Shown: positions 1 to 9,910 of the stretch, piece after piece
Numbering within the stretch: the stretch's first letter is position 1
Layout of the letters: every line of letters starts with the position of its first letter
Source: Jatrophihabitans endophyticus
Lineage (GTDB): Bacteria > Actinomycetota > Actinomycetes > Mycobacteriales > Jatrophihabitantaceae
Direction of reading: 5' to 3'
DNA length: 64,000 bases
Assembly (NCBI RefSeq): GCF_900129455.1
Contig: NZ_FQVU01000003.1
Coordinates: forward strand, 62,001-126,000
Notes under the pieces: generated by a model
Database searches by the model: none
Told to the model about the DNA's origin: nothing
The model's input: only the letters and a program-made list of their open reading frames with translations
Program-made: the position numbers and the translations under genes

Positions 1-1
1 G

Positions 2-3000
2 TTCACCGGCAACTCCGTCTCGGGCGGCACCGGCACCCCCTCCGGTGGCGCCATCGCAGCCACCGGCGGCACGCTGACGATGCACTACAACCGGGTGGTC
101 GGCAACATCGCCAGCGCCGGCAGCGGTCTGTACGCCAGCGGCAGCGTCAACGCCACCGACAACTGGTGGGGCTGCAACACCGGCCCCAACACCACCGGGT
201 GCGACACCACGAGTGGCGGCACCGTCACCGCGGCGCCGCGGCTGGTGCTGAGCGGCTCGGCGAGCCCGGCCAAGGTCACCGGCCCGAACGCGACGTCGAC
301 GATCACGGCGTCGTTCGTCTCGGACTCGGCGGGCACGAACGTCGTCACGTCCAACCTGGACGTCTTCGAGACCCTGCCGGTGACGTTCTCCGACCCGCCG
401 GGCGACGCGACGGTGACGACGTCGGCCGGTTCGCACACCAAGCCCTTCGGCTCGGGCAGCGCGAGCATCGACTTCCACTCGAACACGACGGCGGGCAACG
501 TCGCGACGACGTTGGCCTTCGACAACGCCATCGTGAACGTGCCGGTGGAGGTCGACCAGGCGCCGGCCATCACCAGCGCCAACAGCACGACGTTCGCGAT
601 CGGCCAGGCCGGCAGCTTCACCGTCACCACCACGGGTTACCCGAGCCCGGCGATCACCGAGACCGGCTCGCTGCCGAGTGGACTGACCTTCACCGACAAC
701 GGCGACGGCACCGCGACCATCGCGGGCACGCCGACCGGGTCGGGCGGCACGTACCCGCTGAACCTGACCGCGAACAACGGGATCAGCCCGAACGCGACGC
801 AGACCCTCACGCTGTCGGTGGGGCAGCCCCCGGCGTTCACCAGTCCGGCGACGGCCACCTTCAAGATCGGCACCGCGGGCAGCTTCACGGTGACCACGTC
901 GGGTGTGCCGACGGTCTCGACGATCACGGAGTCGGGCACGCTGCCGAGCGGGCTGACCTTCACCGACAACGGCGACGGCACCGCGACCATCGCGGGCACG
1001 CCGACGGGCACGGGCAACACGTACCCGGTGACGCTGACCGCGACCAACGGGGTGTCGCCCAACGGCACGCAGGCGTTGACCGTCCAGGTGAACCAGGCCC
1101 CGGCCGTCACGAGCAACCCGGCGGACCAGACGGTGCAGCCGGGCACGTCGGTCAGCTTCAGCGCCGCCGCGTCGGGTGTGCCGACGCCGTCGGTGCAGTG
1201 GCAGCGTTCGACCGACGGCGGGACGAGCTTCGCCAACCTCGCCGGTGCCACCGCCACCACCTACACGCACACCGCCACCGCAGCCGAGAACGGCTACCTC
1301 TACCGGGCCGTGTTCACCAACGCGGCCGGCACGGCCACGACCACCGCGGCCACGTTGAACGTGGGCACCGCACCGGCCTTCACGAGCGCCGACTACACCC
1401 GCTTCGGCGCCGGCAGGGCCGGGTCGTTCACCGTCACCACCAGCGGCGTGCCGAACGCGACGCTGTCGCGCACGGGCAGCGGCTTCCCGTCCTGGCTGAC
1501 GTTGACCGACAACGGTGACGGCACGGGCACGCTGACCGGCACCCCGCCGGCCGGGTCGGGCGGTGCGTACACCTTCACTCTCAAGGCGGCCAACGGGTTC
1601 AGCCCGTCGGCGTCGCAGAACTTCACGCTCTTCGTCGACGAGTCGCCGGTCATCACGAGCACCGACCACGCCACCTTCACCGTCGGCAGCGCCGGTTCGT
1701 TCGCGGTCACCACGACCGCGGGCTACCCCACCGCGACGCGGGTGACGCGGACCGGCGCGCTGCCCAGCGGCGTCACCTTCGTCGACAACGGAAACGGCAC
1801 CGCCACGCTGGCGGGCAACCCGGCCCCCGGCACCGGCGGCACGTACCCCGTGACGATCACGGCCGACAACGCCGGCACCGCGCCGGCGACGACGCAGTCC
1901 TTCACGCTGACGGTGAACGAGTCCCCGGCCATCACGAGCCCGGACCACGCCATCTTCGCGGTCGGCACGGCCGGGTCGTTCACGGTCACCGCCGACAACG
2001 GGTACCCGGCACCGCCGGCGCTGACCGAGACCGGCACCCTGCCCGGCGGGCTGACCTTCACCGACAACGGTGACGGCACCGCGACGCTCGACGGCACCCC
2101 GAGGGCGGGCACCGGCGGCGTCTACACGATGGTCGTCACCGCGGGCAACGGCCACTCGACCGACGCGACGCAGACCTTCACGCTGACGGTGAACGAGTCG
2201 GCGCGCATCACCTCGGCCGACCACGCCGACTTCACCAAGGGCACCGCGAGCACGTTCACGGTCACGACCGCGGGCGGCCAGCCGTCGACCGTGACACTGA
2301 GCGAAACGGGCGCGCTGCCGCGCGGCCTCTCCTTCAGCGACAACGGCGACGGCACCGCGACGATCGCCGGCACGCCCACCGAGAGCGGCGTCTTCGGCGT
2401 CACCATCACGGCGAGCAACGGTGTGCAGCCGGACGCGACGCAGTCGTTCACGCTCACCGTCGCAGGCCCGCCGACCATCACCAGCCCGGACACCGCGACC
2501 TTCCGGGCCGACCAGGACAGCTTCTTCACCATCACGACCGCGGCCGGCACCCCGGCCCGCACGACCATCTCGATCGACGGGGCCCTGCCGCGAGGGTTCG
2601 CCTTCGTCGACAACGGCGACGGCACCGCCGGGATCGCCGGCAACACCGGCCCGCACGGCGGCGGTCGCTTCCCGGTGACGGTCACCGCCGACAACGGCGT
2701 GGCGCCGGCGGACACGCAGACGCTCACGCTGATCGTGAACGACCCGCCGGTGATCACCTCGCCCGCCACGGCGACGTTCATCATCGGCGCGGCCGGCAGC
2801 CAGACCGTGACCACCGTCGGCTACCCGACGGCGGCGCTCACCGAGACCGGTGCGCTGCCGGCCGGCGTGACGTTCGTCGACAACGGCGACGGCACCGGCA
2901 CGCTCGCGGGCACGCCCGACGCCGACACGCAGGGCACCTACCCGGTGACCCTGACCGCCGCCAACGGCGTCGGCGCGGACGACGTGCAGTCGTTCACGCT

Positions 3001-4591
3001 CGTCGTCGCGAAGAAGGCGCAGGCGATCACGGTGACCTCGACGGTCCCGGACAGCCCTGTGGTGGGCGGCAGCTACGCGTTGGCGGCCACCGCCGACTCC
3101 GGCCTTCCTGTCGCCTTCACGGTGGACGGCGCGACGTCGGGCTACGGCACGACGGGCCAGGCGTGCGCGATCTCCGACGGTGGCCGGGTGCTGCTGCAGC
3201 ACGTGGGTCACTGCCGCATCGACTACACGCAGGGCGGGAACGGCACATATGCGGCGGCGCCGACGGTGTCCGACGACTTCGACATCGCGGCCATCGCCAC
3301 CACCACGACGGTGTCGTCCTCGCAGGCCTCCAGCGTCTACGGGCAGCCGGTGCGGCTGCACGCGGTGGTCGCGGCGGGCTCGCAGTTCCCGAAGGGCACG
3401 GTGCAGTTCTCGGTGGCCGGCGACAAGCTCGGCGACCCGGTGCCGGTGGACGGTGCGGGTGCGGCCGACAGTGTCGCGCTGACCGACACGCACGGTGACG
3501 CGTTGGTGCCGGGGTCGTACGCGGTGCGGGCGGACTTCACGCCGGCCGACCCGACCACCTACGCGGTCTCCGGCGCCGGGATCACGCAGGTCGTGAACCA
3601 GGCCGCCACCACCACGAAGCTCGCGGTGACCGACACGCAACTGTCGGCCACGGTGGCGCCGGTGGCGCCGGGCGCGGGTGCCCCGAGCGGTGACGTGGTG
3701 TTCTCGGTGGCCGGGGCCAAGGTCGGCTCCGCGCCGGTGACCGACGGCGTCGCCACGCTGGACTACCGGGTGCCCGCGGGCCAGGCCCGCCAGGTCGCGG
3801 CGCAGTACGGCGGCGACGAGCGGTTCACCGGCTCGTCGGACTCGGTGGCGCGTCGCGACCCGAGGATCACCGCCACGGTGAGCTCGCGGACCAAGCCGAC
3901 CCGGTTCGGCTGGTACCGCACCCCGGTCACGGTGTCGTTCCGCTGCACCACGAACGGGTCGCCGCTGGTCGGGTCCTGCCCGAAGTCGGTGACGCTGTCG
4001 CGCAGCGCCGCGGCGCAGTCGGTGACCCGCACGATCGCGGCGGCCGACGGCGGCATGGCCACCGTCACCGTGCGCGGTATCGACATCGACCGGTCCGCTC
4101 CGGCGGTGCGAGTCAGCGGGGTCCGCAACGGCGCCACCTACTACGGCGCCGCACCCACGGCCCGCTGCGTCGGCAAGGACGGCCTGTCCGGCGTCGCGTC
4201 CTGCCGGCTCACGAAGCGGACGTCGGGCGTCACCACCCGCTACCGCGCCACCGTCACCGACAAGGCGGGCAACACCCGCACCGTCACCGGCAGCTACCGC
4301 ACCAGCGGCATCGTGCTCGCCGGTACCCGGTTCACGAAGGGCGCGTGGGACGTCAAGCCCGGCAAGACGTACACGATCGTCGTCTACGCGAACAGCCGCC
4401 CGCGCTACTACGACGCGGCCGTCTACCCGAAGAAGCCGTTCAAGCGCGACAGCGCCTTCCACAAGGCAGGCAAGGGACGCTGGACCCTCGGCGTGACGAT
4501 GGACCGCATCATGCGCACCCACACCTACTGGAACCTCGGTGTGAAGGTCGGCGCGACCCTGCACCGCGTGAAGGTGCGCGCGCGCCACTGA
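2..4591 (+). CDS. Giant secreted Ig-repeat surface protein, 5' end outside window
   Basis: The frame is open from the first bases, so the N-terminus and any signal peptide lie upstream. The first ~60 visible residues (NWWGCNTGP motif) look like the end of a right-handed beta-helix domain. Eight putative-Ig units of ~85 residues follow, each opening with an xITS-type motif and containing TFTDNGDGTATIAGTP-like cores. One different Ig-like unit (VTSNPADQTVQPG) sits between the second and third. Next come Big_5-like domains with GTVQFSVAG and GDVVFSVAG motifs, then a cysteine-containing domain. The basic C-terminal domain has no LPXTG sorting signal. The protein is probably secreted or loosely wall-bound and used for adhesion or matrix. 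The high identity between units is visible directly; the function is inferred from domain type only. Confidence 0.85.
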   Translation, partial: FTGNSVSGGTGTPSGGAIAATGGTLTMHYNRVVGNIASAGSGLYASGSVNATDNWWGCNTGPNTTGCDTTSGGTVTAAPRLVLSGSASPAKVTGPNATSTITASFVSDSAGTNVVTSNLDVFETLPVTFSDPPGDATVTTSAGSHTKPFGSGSASIDFHSNTTAGNVATTLAFDNAIVNVPVEVDQAPAITSANSTTFAIGQAGSFTVTTTGYPSPAITETGSLPSGLTFTDNGDGTATIAGTPTGSGGTYPLNLTANNGISPNATQTLTLSVGQPPAFTSPATATFKIGTAGSFTVTTSGVPTVSTITESGTLPSGLTFTDNGDGTATIAGTPTGTGNTYPVTLTATNGVSPNGTQALTVQVNQAPAVTSNPADQTVQPGTSVSFSAAASGVPTPSVQWQRSTDGGTSFANLAGATATTYTHTATAAENGYLYRAVFTNAAGTATTTAATLNVGTAPAFTSADYTRFGAGRAGSFTVTTSGVPNATLSRTGSGFPSWLTLTDNGDGTGTLTGTPPAGSGGAYTFTLKAANGFSPSASQNFTLFVDESPVITSTDHATFTVGSAGSFAVTTTAGYPTATRVTRTGALPSGVTFVDNGNGTATLAGNPAPGTGGTYPVTITADNAGTAPATTQSFTLTVNESPAITSPDHAIFAVGTAGSFTVTADNGYPAPPALTETGTLPGGLTFTDNGDGTATLDGTPRAGTGGVYTMVVTAGNGHSTDATQTFTLTVNESARITSADHADFTKGTASTFTVTTAGGQPSTVTLSETGALPRGLSFSDNGDGTATIAGTPTESGVFGVTITASNGVQPDATQSFTLTVAGPPTITSPDTATFRADQDSFFTITTAAGTPARTTISIDGALPRGFAFVDNGDGTAGIAGNTGPHGGGRFPVTVTADNGVAPADTQTLTLIVNDPPVITSPATATFIIGAAGSQTVTTVGYPTAALTETGALPAGVTFVDNGDGTGTLAGTPDADTQGTYPVTLTAANGVGADDVQSFTLVVAKKAQAITVTSTVPDSPVVGGSYALAATADSGLPVAFTVDGATSGYGTTGQACAISDGGRVLLQHVGHCRIDYTQGGNGTYAAAPTVSDDFDIAAIATTTTVSSSQASSVYGQPVRLHAVVAAGSQFPKGTVQFSVAGDKLGDPVPVDGAGAADSVALTDTHGDALVPGSYAVRADFTPADPTTYAVSGAGITQVVNQAATTTKLAVTDTQLSATVAPVAPGAGAPSGDVVFSVAGAKVGSAPVTDGVATLDYRVPAGQARQVAAQYGGDERFTGSSDSVARRDPRITATVSSRTKPTRFGWYRTPVTVSFRCTTNGSPLVGSCPKSVTLSRSAAAQSVTRTIAAADGGMATVTVRGIDIDRSAPAVRVSGVRNGATYYGAAPTARCVGKDGLSGVASCRLTKRTSGVTTRYRATVTDKAGNTRTVTGSYRTSGIVLAGTRFTKGAWDVKPGKTYTIVVYANSRPRYYDAAVYPKKPFKRDSAFHKAGKGRWTLGVTMDRIMRTHTYWNLGVKVGATLHRVKVRARH

Positions 4592-4610
4592 TCGGCGTCG
4601 GCAGTTAGGA

Positions 4611-4648
4611 AGGACGGCCCGGCAGGTAGACACCTGTCGGGCCGTCCT
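4611..4648 (+). terminator. Intrinsic terminator after the Ig-repeat gene
   Basis: A 17-bp stem starts with AGGACGGCCCG and closes on a four-base loop, with one mismatched pair. It lies 20 bases after the stop codon. A TTTT run follows about 12 bases downstream, so it is a good though not textbook terminator. Confidence 0.75.
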
Positions 4649-4684
4649 GCCGGGGGCGGCTTTTCCTCGTCAAGGGAGACGCAC

Positions 4685-4840
4685 ATGATCCTTCTCGGAG
4701 TCATCCTGCTGATCATCGGCTTCATCGCCAAGGTCAGCATCATCTGGACGCTCGGCATCATCGCGATCGTCATCGGCGCCATCCTGGCCATCCTGGGATT
4801 CGCCGGTCGCGAGGTCGGTGGTCGCAAGCACTGGTACTGA
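4685..4840 (+). CDS. 51-residue membrane peptide, DUF6131 type
   Basis: A short gene starts at an ATG with a GGGAG ribosome site 8 bases upstream. The product begins MILLGVILLIIGF, has two hydrophobic segments (about residues 2-18 and 21-43) and ends GREVGGRKHWY. This matches my recollection of the small actinobacterial DUF6131 family in length, hydrophobic pattern and the glycine/arginine-rich tail. It is probably a small inner-membrane protein of unknown role. It follows a terminator and precedes a GAF-ANTAR regulator by 238 bases, so it is likely monocistronic. Confidence 0.75.
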   Translation: MILLGVILLIIGFIAKVSIIWTLGIIAIVIGAILAILGFAGREVGGRKHWY

Positions 4841-5078
4841 CGAGGGGATCGTGGGCCTGCTGCTCGGGCGCGAGCAGCAGGTGTCACCCGTCCACCGAGC
4901 TGGACGCGAAACGAACGGAGCGGTCGATCCGCGCAGGACCGGCGCTGCGGCGTGCGAACGAGTCGGTATGCGGGTAGGTAGCCGAGGTACGTTGCTCAAG
5001 CTGGGAGCACAGTCGCGAACGCGTGACCGACTCGGGTGACGTGTGCCTGGACGCCGGGACTCCCGGCCGGGGGCTGAG
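4841..5078. other. Intergenic stretch, no gene seen
   Basis: These 238 bases lie between the DUF6131 peptide and the GAF-ANTAR gene. No small gene, clear promoter box or hairpin was recognised. A promoter for the regulator presumably lies here. Confidence 0.4.
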
Positions 5079-5870
5079 ATGACCGTACTCGAGACGACCG
5101 CAGTCGCATCGCCGGGAGTTGGCTCGCCCGCAGCCGGGCCCCCCGGGACCATGTCGAGGGCGGTCACGGCGCTGCACGCCGTCGCCGGCGTCGTCGGCAG
5201 CGATCGGCTACACGTCGGTGGCGCGCTGCTCGGCGGCGGCGCCGCGCTGTTCCCGCAGGCCGACGCCGTCGGCGTCGTGCACATCGCGGGCGGGGGACGC
5301 GCCGACACGTCCTGCGCCGACTGTTCTCGCACCGCTGCCACCAATCGCGAGCAGCACCACCTCCGTGAGGGGGCCTGGCTCGACTGTGCCAAGACGCGCA
5401 CGGTCATCCGCTCGACCGACCGTCGCCGGGACGTGAGGTGGACGGCGTGGGCCGAAGCCCGTGACGTCTTCACCGGCGCGTCCGTCCTCGCGCTGCCGCT
5501 CGTGGGTCGGCGCGGTCTCGTCGGCGTGCTGACCGCCTACGCCGAGCGGCCCGCCGCGTTCGACGACGAGGACGAGGACCTGCTGGTCGCCGTCTCGCGC
5601 GGGCTGGGCGCCGCACTCGACGCCGTGCTCATGGAGCACAACCTGCGCATCGCGTTGGAGAGCCGCGGCCAGGTCGCCCGGGCCGTCGGCATCCTCATGG
5701 AGCGGTTCCGCATCGGCGAACAGGACGCGTTCGACCGCATCCGCGTCGCGTCGCAACGCACCCATGTCAAGGTGCGTGACGTCGCCGAGCAGGTGGAGCT
5801 GACCGGCGAGGACCCCCTCGCGCTCGCCGTCGCGTCGGCGGACGGGGCACCGCACACCGCCCGTCCCTGA
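5079..5870 (+). CDS. GAF-ANTAR transcription antitermination regulator
   Basis: This 263-residue protein has an N-terminal GAF-type sensor domain (about residues 40-185). An ANTAR RNA-binding domain follows at about residues 190-250, recognisable by RGQVARAVGILMERF and the following helices. ANTAR proteins bind paired RNA hairpins and prevent termination; GAF domains sense small ligands or redox state. ATG 5079 follows a GGGGGC stretch. A GTG at 5043 in the same frame would add 12 residues without homology-like features. The gene is convergent with the minus-strand gene ending at 5878, only 7 bases away. No target hairpin pair was identified in the window. Confidence 0.85.
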   Translation: MTVLETTAVASPGVGSPAAGPPGTMSRAVTALHAVAGVVGSDRLHVGGALLGGGAALFPQADAVGVVHIAGGGRADTSCADCSRTAATNREQHHLREGAWLDCAKTRTVIRSTDRRRDVRWTAWAEARDVFTGASVLALPLVGRRGLVGVLTAYAERPAAFDDEDEDLLVAVSRGLGAALDAVLMEHNLRIALESRGQVARAVGILMERFRIGEQDAFDRIRVASQRTHVKVRDVAEQVELTGEDPLALAVASADGAPHTARP

Positions 5871-5877
5871 CCGCGGC

Positions 5878-6309
5878 TCAGCCGGTCGTGAACCACGAGG
5901 ACGATGTCGTGGTGGGACCGGACGCGGCGGTCGGCGCCGGTGGGCCGTCGGGGCGCACGTCCGCCCGGCCGCCCTCCCAGGTGACACCGACGACCGGGCC
6001 CAGCGGCGTCCCGTCCCAGCGTCCGAGCGAGACGGCGGCGCGCGCGACGCCGCCGGGCGCGACGACCGCGTACCCGGGCAGCCGTAGCTCCAGCGTGACG
6101 ACGTGGTCGGCGGCGAGGTCGCGGCCGTCGGCGTCGGTGAGCACGAGACCCGGCTTGCCGGTGAGGCGCCAGGCCCGGGGCCCGGTGTTGCGTGCGACCA
6201 GCTCGCCGGCCAGCGCGCCATCGCCGTCGTGCCGCCAGCTCAGGCTGAAGTCGACCTCGTCGGGAGTGCACTCGACGATGTCGCCGGGCGGGCTCGGCTC
6301 GTCGCTCAT
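5878..6309 (-). CDS. Small DUF4232-like beta-sandwich protein
   Basis: The product has 143 residues and starts at MSDEPSPPGD, 10 bases after the stop of the helicase gene, so it is probably co-transcribed with it. The middle reads as a beta-rich domain with the pattern RNTGPRAWRLTGKPG followed by PGGVARAAV, which resembles DUF4232 (typically RN-G-x-x-C-x-L-x-G-P then PG-x-x-A). Unlike secreted DUF4232 proteins it has no signal peptide, and a tryptophan replaces the usual cysteine. The function is unknown. Confidence 0.65.
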   Translation of the reverse strand: MSDEPSPPGDIVECTPDEVDFSLSWRHDGDGALAGELVARNTGPRAWRLTGKPGLVLTDADGRDLAADHVVTLELRLPGYAVVAPGGVARAAVSLGRWDGTPLGPVVGVTWEGGRADVRPDGPPAPTAASGPTTTSSSWFTTG

Positions 6310-6319
6310 GCCCCCATCA

Positions 6320-9300
6320 TCAGGCCGCGCTGGGGCGGTGGCCACCGACGGCCGCCTCGAGCGCGGTGGTGATGCGGGCGAGCCGGGTCTCGGCCGCCGC
6401 GAGCTCGTCGCCGCGCTCGAAGCGGTGCGTGTCCAGGACGTGCTGAGCCTCGGCGGCCGCGTCGTCGGCCTCGGCCGCTGCCCGCGCGACCTCGGTGACG
6501 CGCTCGTCGAGGGTGTCGGCCCACCGGTCCAGGTGCGTGGTGACGGCCCGCGCCGCGGCGGCGGCGCTGCGGCGGACCAGCGGCAGCGAGAGCGAGAGCT
6601 CGTCGACGCGGCGGTGGCCCAGGGTGATGCGCAGCTCGACGGCGTCGCCGGTCGGGGCGCGCCAGCCACCGGCCGGGATGAGCTCCGCACCCAGGCCCCG
6701 CCACGGCGCGCGCACCGGCGCGGGATCGCCGTCGGTGTCGGGTGAGCGCAGCCGGGCGCGGAGCGCCGCGACCGCGGCACTCGTACCGTCCGCGGCGGTG
6801 CCGTCGAGGTGCAGGGCCGCCGCGCGCAGCATCTTCTCCCGCTGCAGGTGCCGATAGCGCTCCTGTGTCGCGCCGGCGAGCCGGCGGCGCGCGGCGGTCA
6901 GGGTGTGCGCGTCCAGCGCGCGCAGGATGCGTAGCCGCGACACCGCGGCGGCGGCCTCGGCCTGTTCGAGCAGCAGCTCGTTGCCGGTGGCGAGGGCCTT
7001 GACCTCGGCGAAGGTGAGGACGACGTCGCCGACGTCGCCGATGGTGCGGTCGCCGGGGGTGCCGGGGTCGGTGCGATAGAGCTGCTCGATGAAACCGGCC
7101 TTGCGCTGCAGCGTCTGCCACATGTACGCGTCGAACGTGCCCCGCGTGACGTAGCGGACGACCTCGACGACGGGGCACAGGTTGCCGGGGCGCAGCGCGC
7201 GGCCCTCGCGCTGCTCGATGTCCGACGGCCGCCACGGCGCGTCGACATGGTGGACCGCGCGCAACCGTGTCTGCACGTTCGTGCCGACGCCGAGCTTGTC
7301 GGTGGATCCCAGCAGCACCGAGACCGCGCCCTCCCGGCAGGCGGCGAACAGTGCCGCCCGCTCCGTCGAGGTCCGGGCCTCGTGCACCCACCGAATCCGC
7401 TCGGCGGGCACCCCGCGCTCGGCGAGGGCGCGACGCAGCCGGCCGTAGGTCTGCGGACCGTCGGTGCCGGGCGTGCCCTGGTCACAGAACACGAGCTGCA
7501 GCACCCCGCGGACGTCGCTGCCGGCGAAGGAGGCCTCGGCGTGCTCGTGGTGGAGCGTGGCGACGGCGTCGGCGACGGCCGTCACCTTGGCAGAGTCCTC
7601 GGCGACGCCGACCAGGCGCGGGTCGAGCGCGGCCCGGCGGCCGTCGCCGCAGACGGCGAGCATGTTGTCGCCGCCCGGTTCGCCGCGGACCTGCTCGCGG
7701 CGGATCTTGTCGACGCGGGCGCCGAGACTGCCGACGTACTCGACCTGCCCCGGGGTGGGGTCGCACACGACCGTCCGCTCGGTGTGGGGCGGGCGGTCGA
7801 GCCCGAGGTCCTCCGGGCGCAGGACGTCGGCCGACCAGGCCAGCATGCGCCGCAGCTCGGGGACGTTGCGGATGCGCGACGGCCGCTGCGCCAACCTGAT
7901 GCCCGACGAGTCGGGGGAGACCTCGACGACCGTCTCGTACTCGACGAAGGTGGCCGCCCACGCGTCGAACTGCTCGATGCCCGCGGCGGCCAGCACGTCG
8001 GGTTGGACGAAGGTCTGCCACACGAACGTCTCGGCGACGGTGTTGGACCACGGCGTGCCGGTGAACAGGGCGAGGCTCGGCCGTCGGCCGCGGCGCGCAC
8101 GGAGCAGCTGTGCCTTGAGCAGCAGGTCGGCCGCGCGCCGCGACGACCCGAGCGAGACGCCCTCGGCCCGCGAGACGATGGGCAGCCGCTTGAAGTAGTG
8201 CGCCTCGTCGACGATCAGCAGGTCGACGCCGAGGTCGTCGAAGGTGATGCCCGGCCGAGGCTGCTGCTCGATGCGCTCGCGGCGCGCCACGAGACCGGTG
8301 ATCTGGCGGCGCAGGACGCTGCGGCCGTGCCGGCCGCCCTTGCCCGCTGCCACCTGCCGCTCGAGATCGGCGATGCGGCCGTCGAGCCAGGCCGTCTCGG
8401 CGGCGGGGGCGACGGGTAGCGCCGAGAGGGTGCCGTGCGAGACCACGACGGCGTCCCACTCGCCGGTCGCGCAGCGGGCCGCGACCTCGCCACGCGGCAG
8501 GTCGTCGGCCACGAGGAAGCGGCCGTCGGGGTAGGCCTGCCGGGCCTCGCGCGCGGTCTGCTCGACGAGGTGGGCGGGCACCGCGATCAGCGGCTTCGCG
8601 GCCGCGCCGAGGCGGCGGGCCGTCACCGCGGAGCAGACCATGGCGCGGGTCTTGCCCGCGCCGACGGCGTGCGCGCACAGCGTGGCCGGCGACGACACGA
8701 CCTGCGCGACGACGTCGCGCTGCCACGGCCAGAGCTCGACGTCGACGGCGAGGCCGGGAAACGTCAGCCGTGACCCGTCGTGACGGCGCAGCACGTGCGT
8801 GTTGACGGTGCGGTTGTACTCGCGGCACAGCCGCACCGTGCGCTCCTCGTCCTCCCACAACCACGTGCGGAACCGCTCCTGCAGCGCGGTCAGCATCTCG
8901 TGCGCGGCGATGCTGTCCTCGGTGTTGCGCACCCGCAACCGGCGGCCGGGGACCTCGACGGTGTCGAAGACCACCGGCGACCGACCGTTGAGGCCGGCGG
9001 CGAGCAGCTCGTAGGGGCCGAGCCGGGCCGTCCGGTAGCGGGTGACCGGGATGCGGCCGGTGGGCACGACACGCCAGTTGGCGGCCGAGGGGAGGTGCCA
9101 CACCTTCACCTGGCCGCCCAGCACCTCGCGAACGAACGCCTCGACGTCGGCCGCGGCGATCCACGGTGCCCCGAGAGCGACCCCGATGTCGAGCGGGCCG
9201 AGGTCGGCCGGCGTCGCGTCGTCGAGCGCGGCGACGTTGCGGCGGTAGTGCTCGTCGTGGTCCGCCGCCTGGGCGGCGAGCTCGCGCCGGGCGCGGACGT

Positions 9301-9859
9301 CGCCGGCGAGGTAGTCGCGGGCGAGCATCCACGCCCCGTCGAGCTCCGGATCGCGGAAGACCTCGTCGCCGAGCTCGGCCGCAGCGCTCGCGGCGTCGGG
9401 CAGTCCGGCGAGCCGTGCCACCTCGGCGAGGTCGACCGTCGGGCCGCCGCAGGCGATCAGCGCCTCGTACACGTTCGCCACCCTGGCCGGCGCCGCCCGG
9501 CCGTGCACGCGGTGCCGCAGGATCGGTGCGGGTTCGGCGGCGCCGGTGTCGGGGTCGTAGACCTCGAGCGCCATGACGGTCAGGTAGTGCGGGTCGTCCC
9601 GGAAGCCGCCCAGCCCGGGACGGCGCCACACGAGCGCCGGCTCCCCGGTCTGCGGATCGGGTCGACCGCCGTCGCGCTCGCGCAGCTCACCGCGGTTGAG
9701 CGGGCCGAAGCGGACGACGTAGTCGGCGTAGCGCTCGGCCGCCGTGCTGCGCAGCCCGACCAGGTCGGCGTCGTCGCGGGCGGTGTCGGACTCGGCGGCG
9801 AGCAGGGTGAGCGCGGCGTCGCGCAACGCCGTCAGCGCCGCGAGCTCCGTGCCGGTCAT
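6320..9859 (-). CDS. Large SNF2/DEAH-type helicase of the mobile-element methylase-helicase class
   Basis: This is a 1179-residue superfamily-2 helicase. Walker A is AVGAGKT at 398-404, motif II is DEAH at 551-554, GTPWSN is at 601-606, motif V is around GSTDKLGVGTN (851-861) and motif VI is QREGRALRPGN (883-893). The ~390-residue N-terminal part has the layout seen in very large methylase-helicase proteins of plasmids, phages and conjugative elements. Here no N-6 adenine methylase motif (NPPY/DPPF) is present. The C-terminal ~60 residues are alanine- and glutamate-rich and probably coiled coil. The gene stands alone with one small gene downstream; no integrase, relaxase or methylase is nearby. 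DNA translocation or remodelling is likely; any defence or antirestriction role is speculation. Confidence 0.85.
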   Translation of the reverse strand: MTGTELAALTALRDAALTLLAAESDTARDDADLVGLRSTAAERYADYVVRFGPLNRGELRERDGGRPDPQTGEPALVWRRPGLGGFRDDPHYLTVMALEVYDPDTGAAEPAPILRHRVHGRAAPARVANVYEALIACGGPTVDLAEVARLAGLPDAASAAAELGDEVFRDPELDGAWMLARDYLAGDVRARRELAAQAADHDEHYRRNVAALDDATPADLGPLDIGVALGAPWIAAADVEAFVREVLGGQVKVWHLPSAANWRVVPTGRIPVTRYRTARLGPYELLAAGLNGRSPVVFDTVEVPGRRLRVRNTEDSIAAHEMLTALQERFRTWLWEDEERTVRLCREYNRTVNTHVLRRHDGSRLTFPGLAVDVELWPWQRDVVAQVVSSPATLCAHAVGAGKTRAMVCSAVTARRLGAAAKPLIAVPAHLVEQTAREARQAYPDGRFLVADDLPRGEVAARCATGEWDAVVVSHGTLSALPVAPAAETAWLDGRIADLERQVAAGKGGRHGRSVLRRQITGLVARRERIEQQPRPGITFDDLGVDLLIVDEAHYFKRLPIVSRAEGVSLGSSRRAADLLLKAQLLRARRGRRPSLALFTGTPWSNTVAETFVWQTFVQPDVLAAAGIEQFDAWAATFVEYETVVEVSPDSSGIRLAQRPSRIRNVPELRRMLAWSADVLRPEDLGLDRPPHTERTVVCDPTPGQVEYVGSLGARVDKIRREQVRGEPGGDNMLAVCGDGRRAALDPRLVGVAEDSAKVTAVADAVATLHHEHAEASFAGSDVRGVLQLVFCDQGTPGTDGPQTYGRLRRALAERGVPAERIRWVHEARTSTERAALFAACREGAVSVLLGSTDKLGVGTNVQTRLRAVHHVDAPWRPSDIEQREGRALRPGNLCPVVEVVRYVTRGTFDAYMWQTLQRKAGFIEQLYRTDPGTPGDRTIGDVGDVVLTFAEVKALATGNELLLEQAEAAAAVSRLRILRALDAHTLTAARRRLAGATQERYRHLQREKMLRAAALHLDGTAADGTSAAVAALRARLRSPDTDGDPAPVRAPWRGLGAELIPAGGWRAPTGDAVELRITLGHRRVDELSLSLPLVRRSAAAAARAVTTHLDRWADTLDERVTEVARAAAEADDAAAEAQHVLDTHRFERGDELAAAETRLARITTALEAAVGGHRPSAA

Positions 9860-9910
9860 GGGTCGATTCTCGCGGCCACCACCGACAGCGCCGACTCGGC
9901 CCCGGCGCGG

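Noticed and set aside
6320-9859. Complete restriction-modification or BREX/DISARM system
   Set aside because: No methylase, nuclease or other system gene is adjacent; only the helicase is present.
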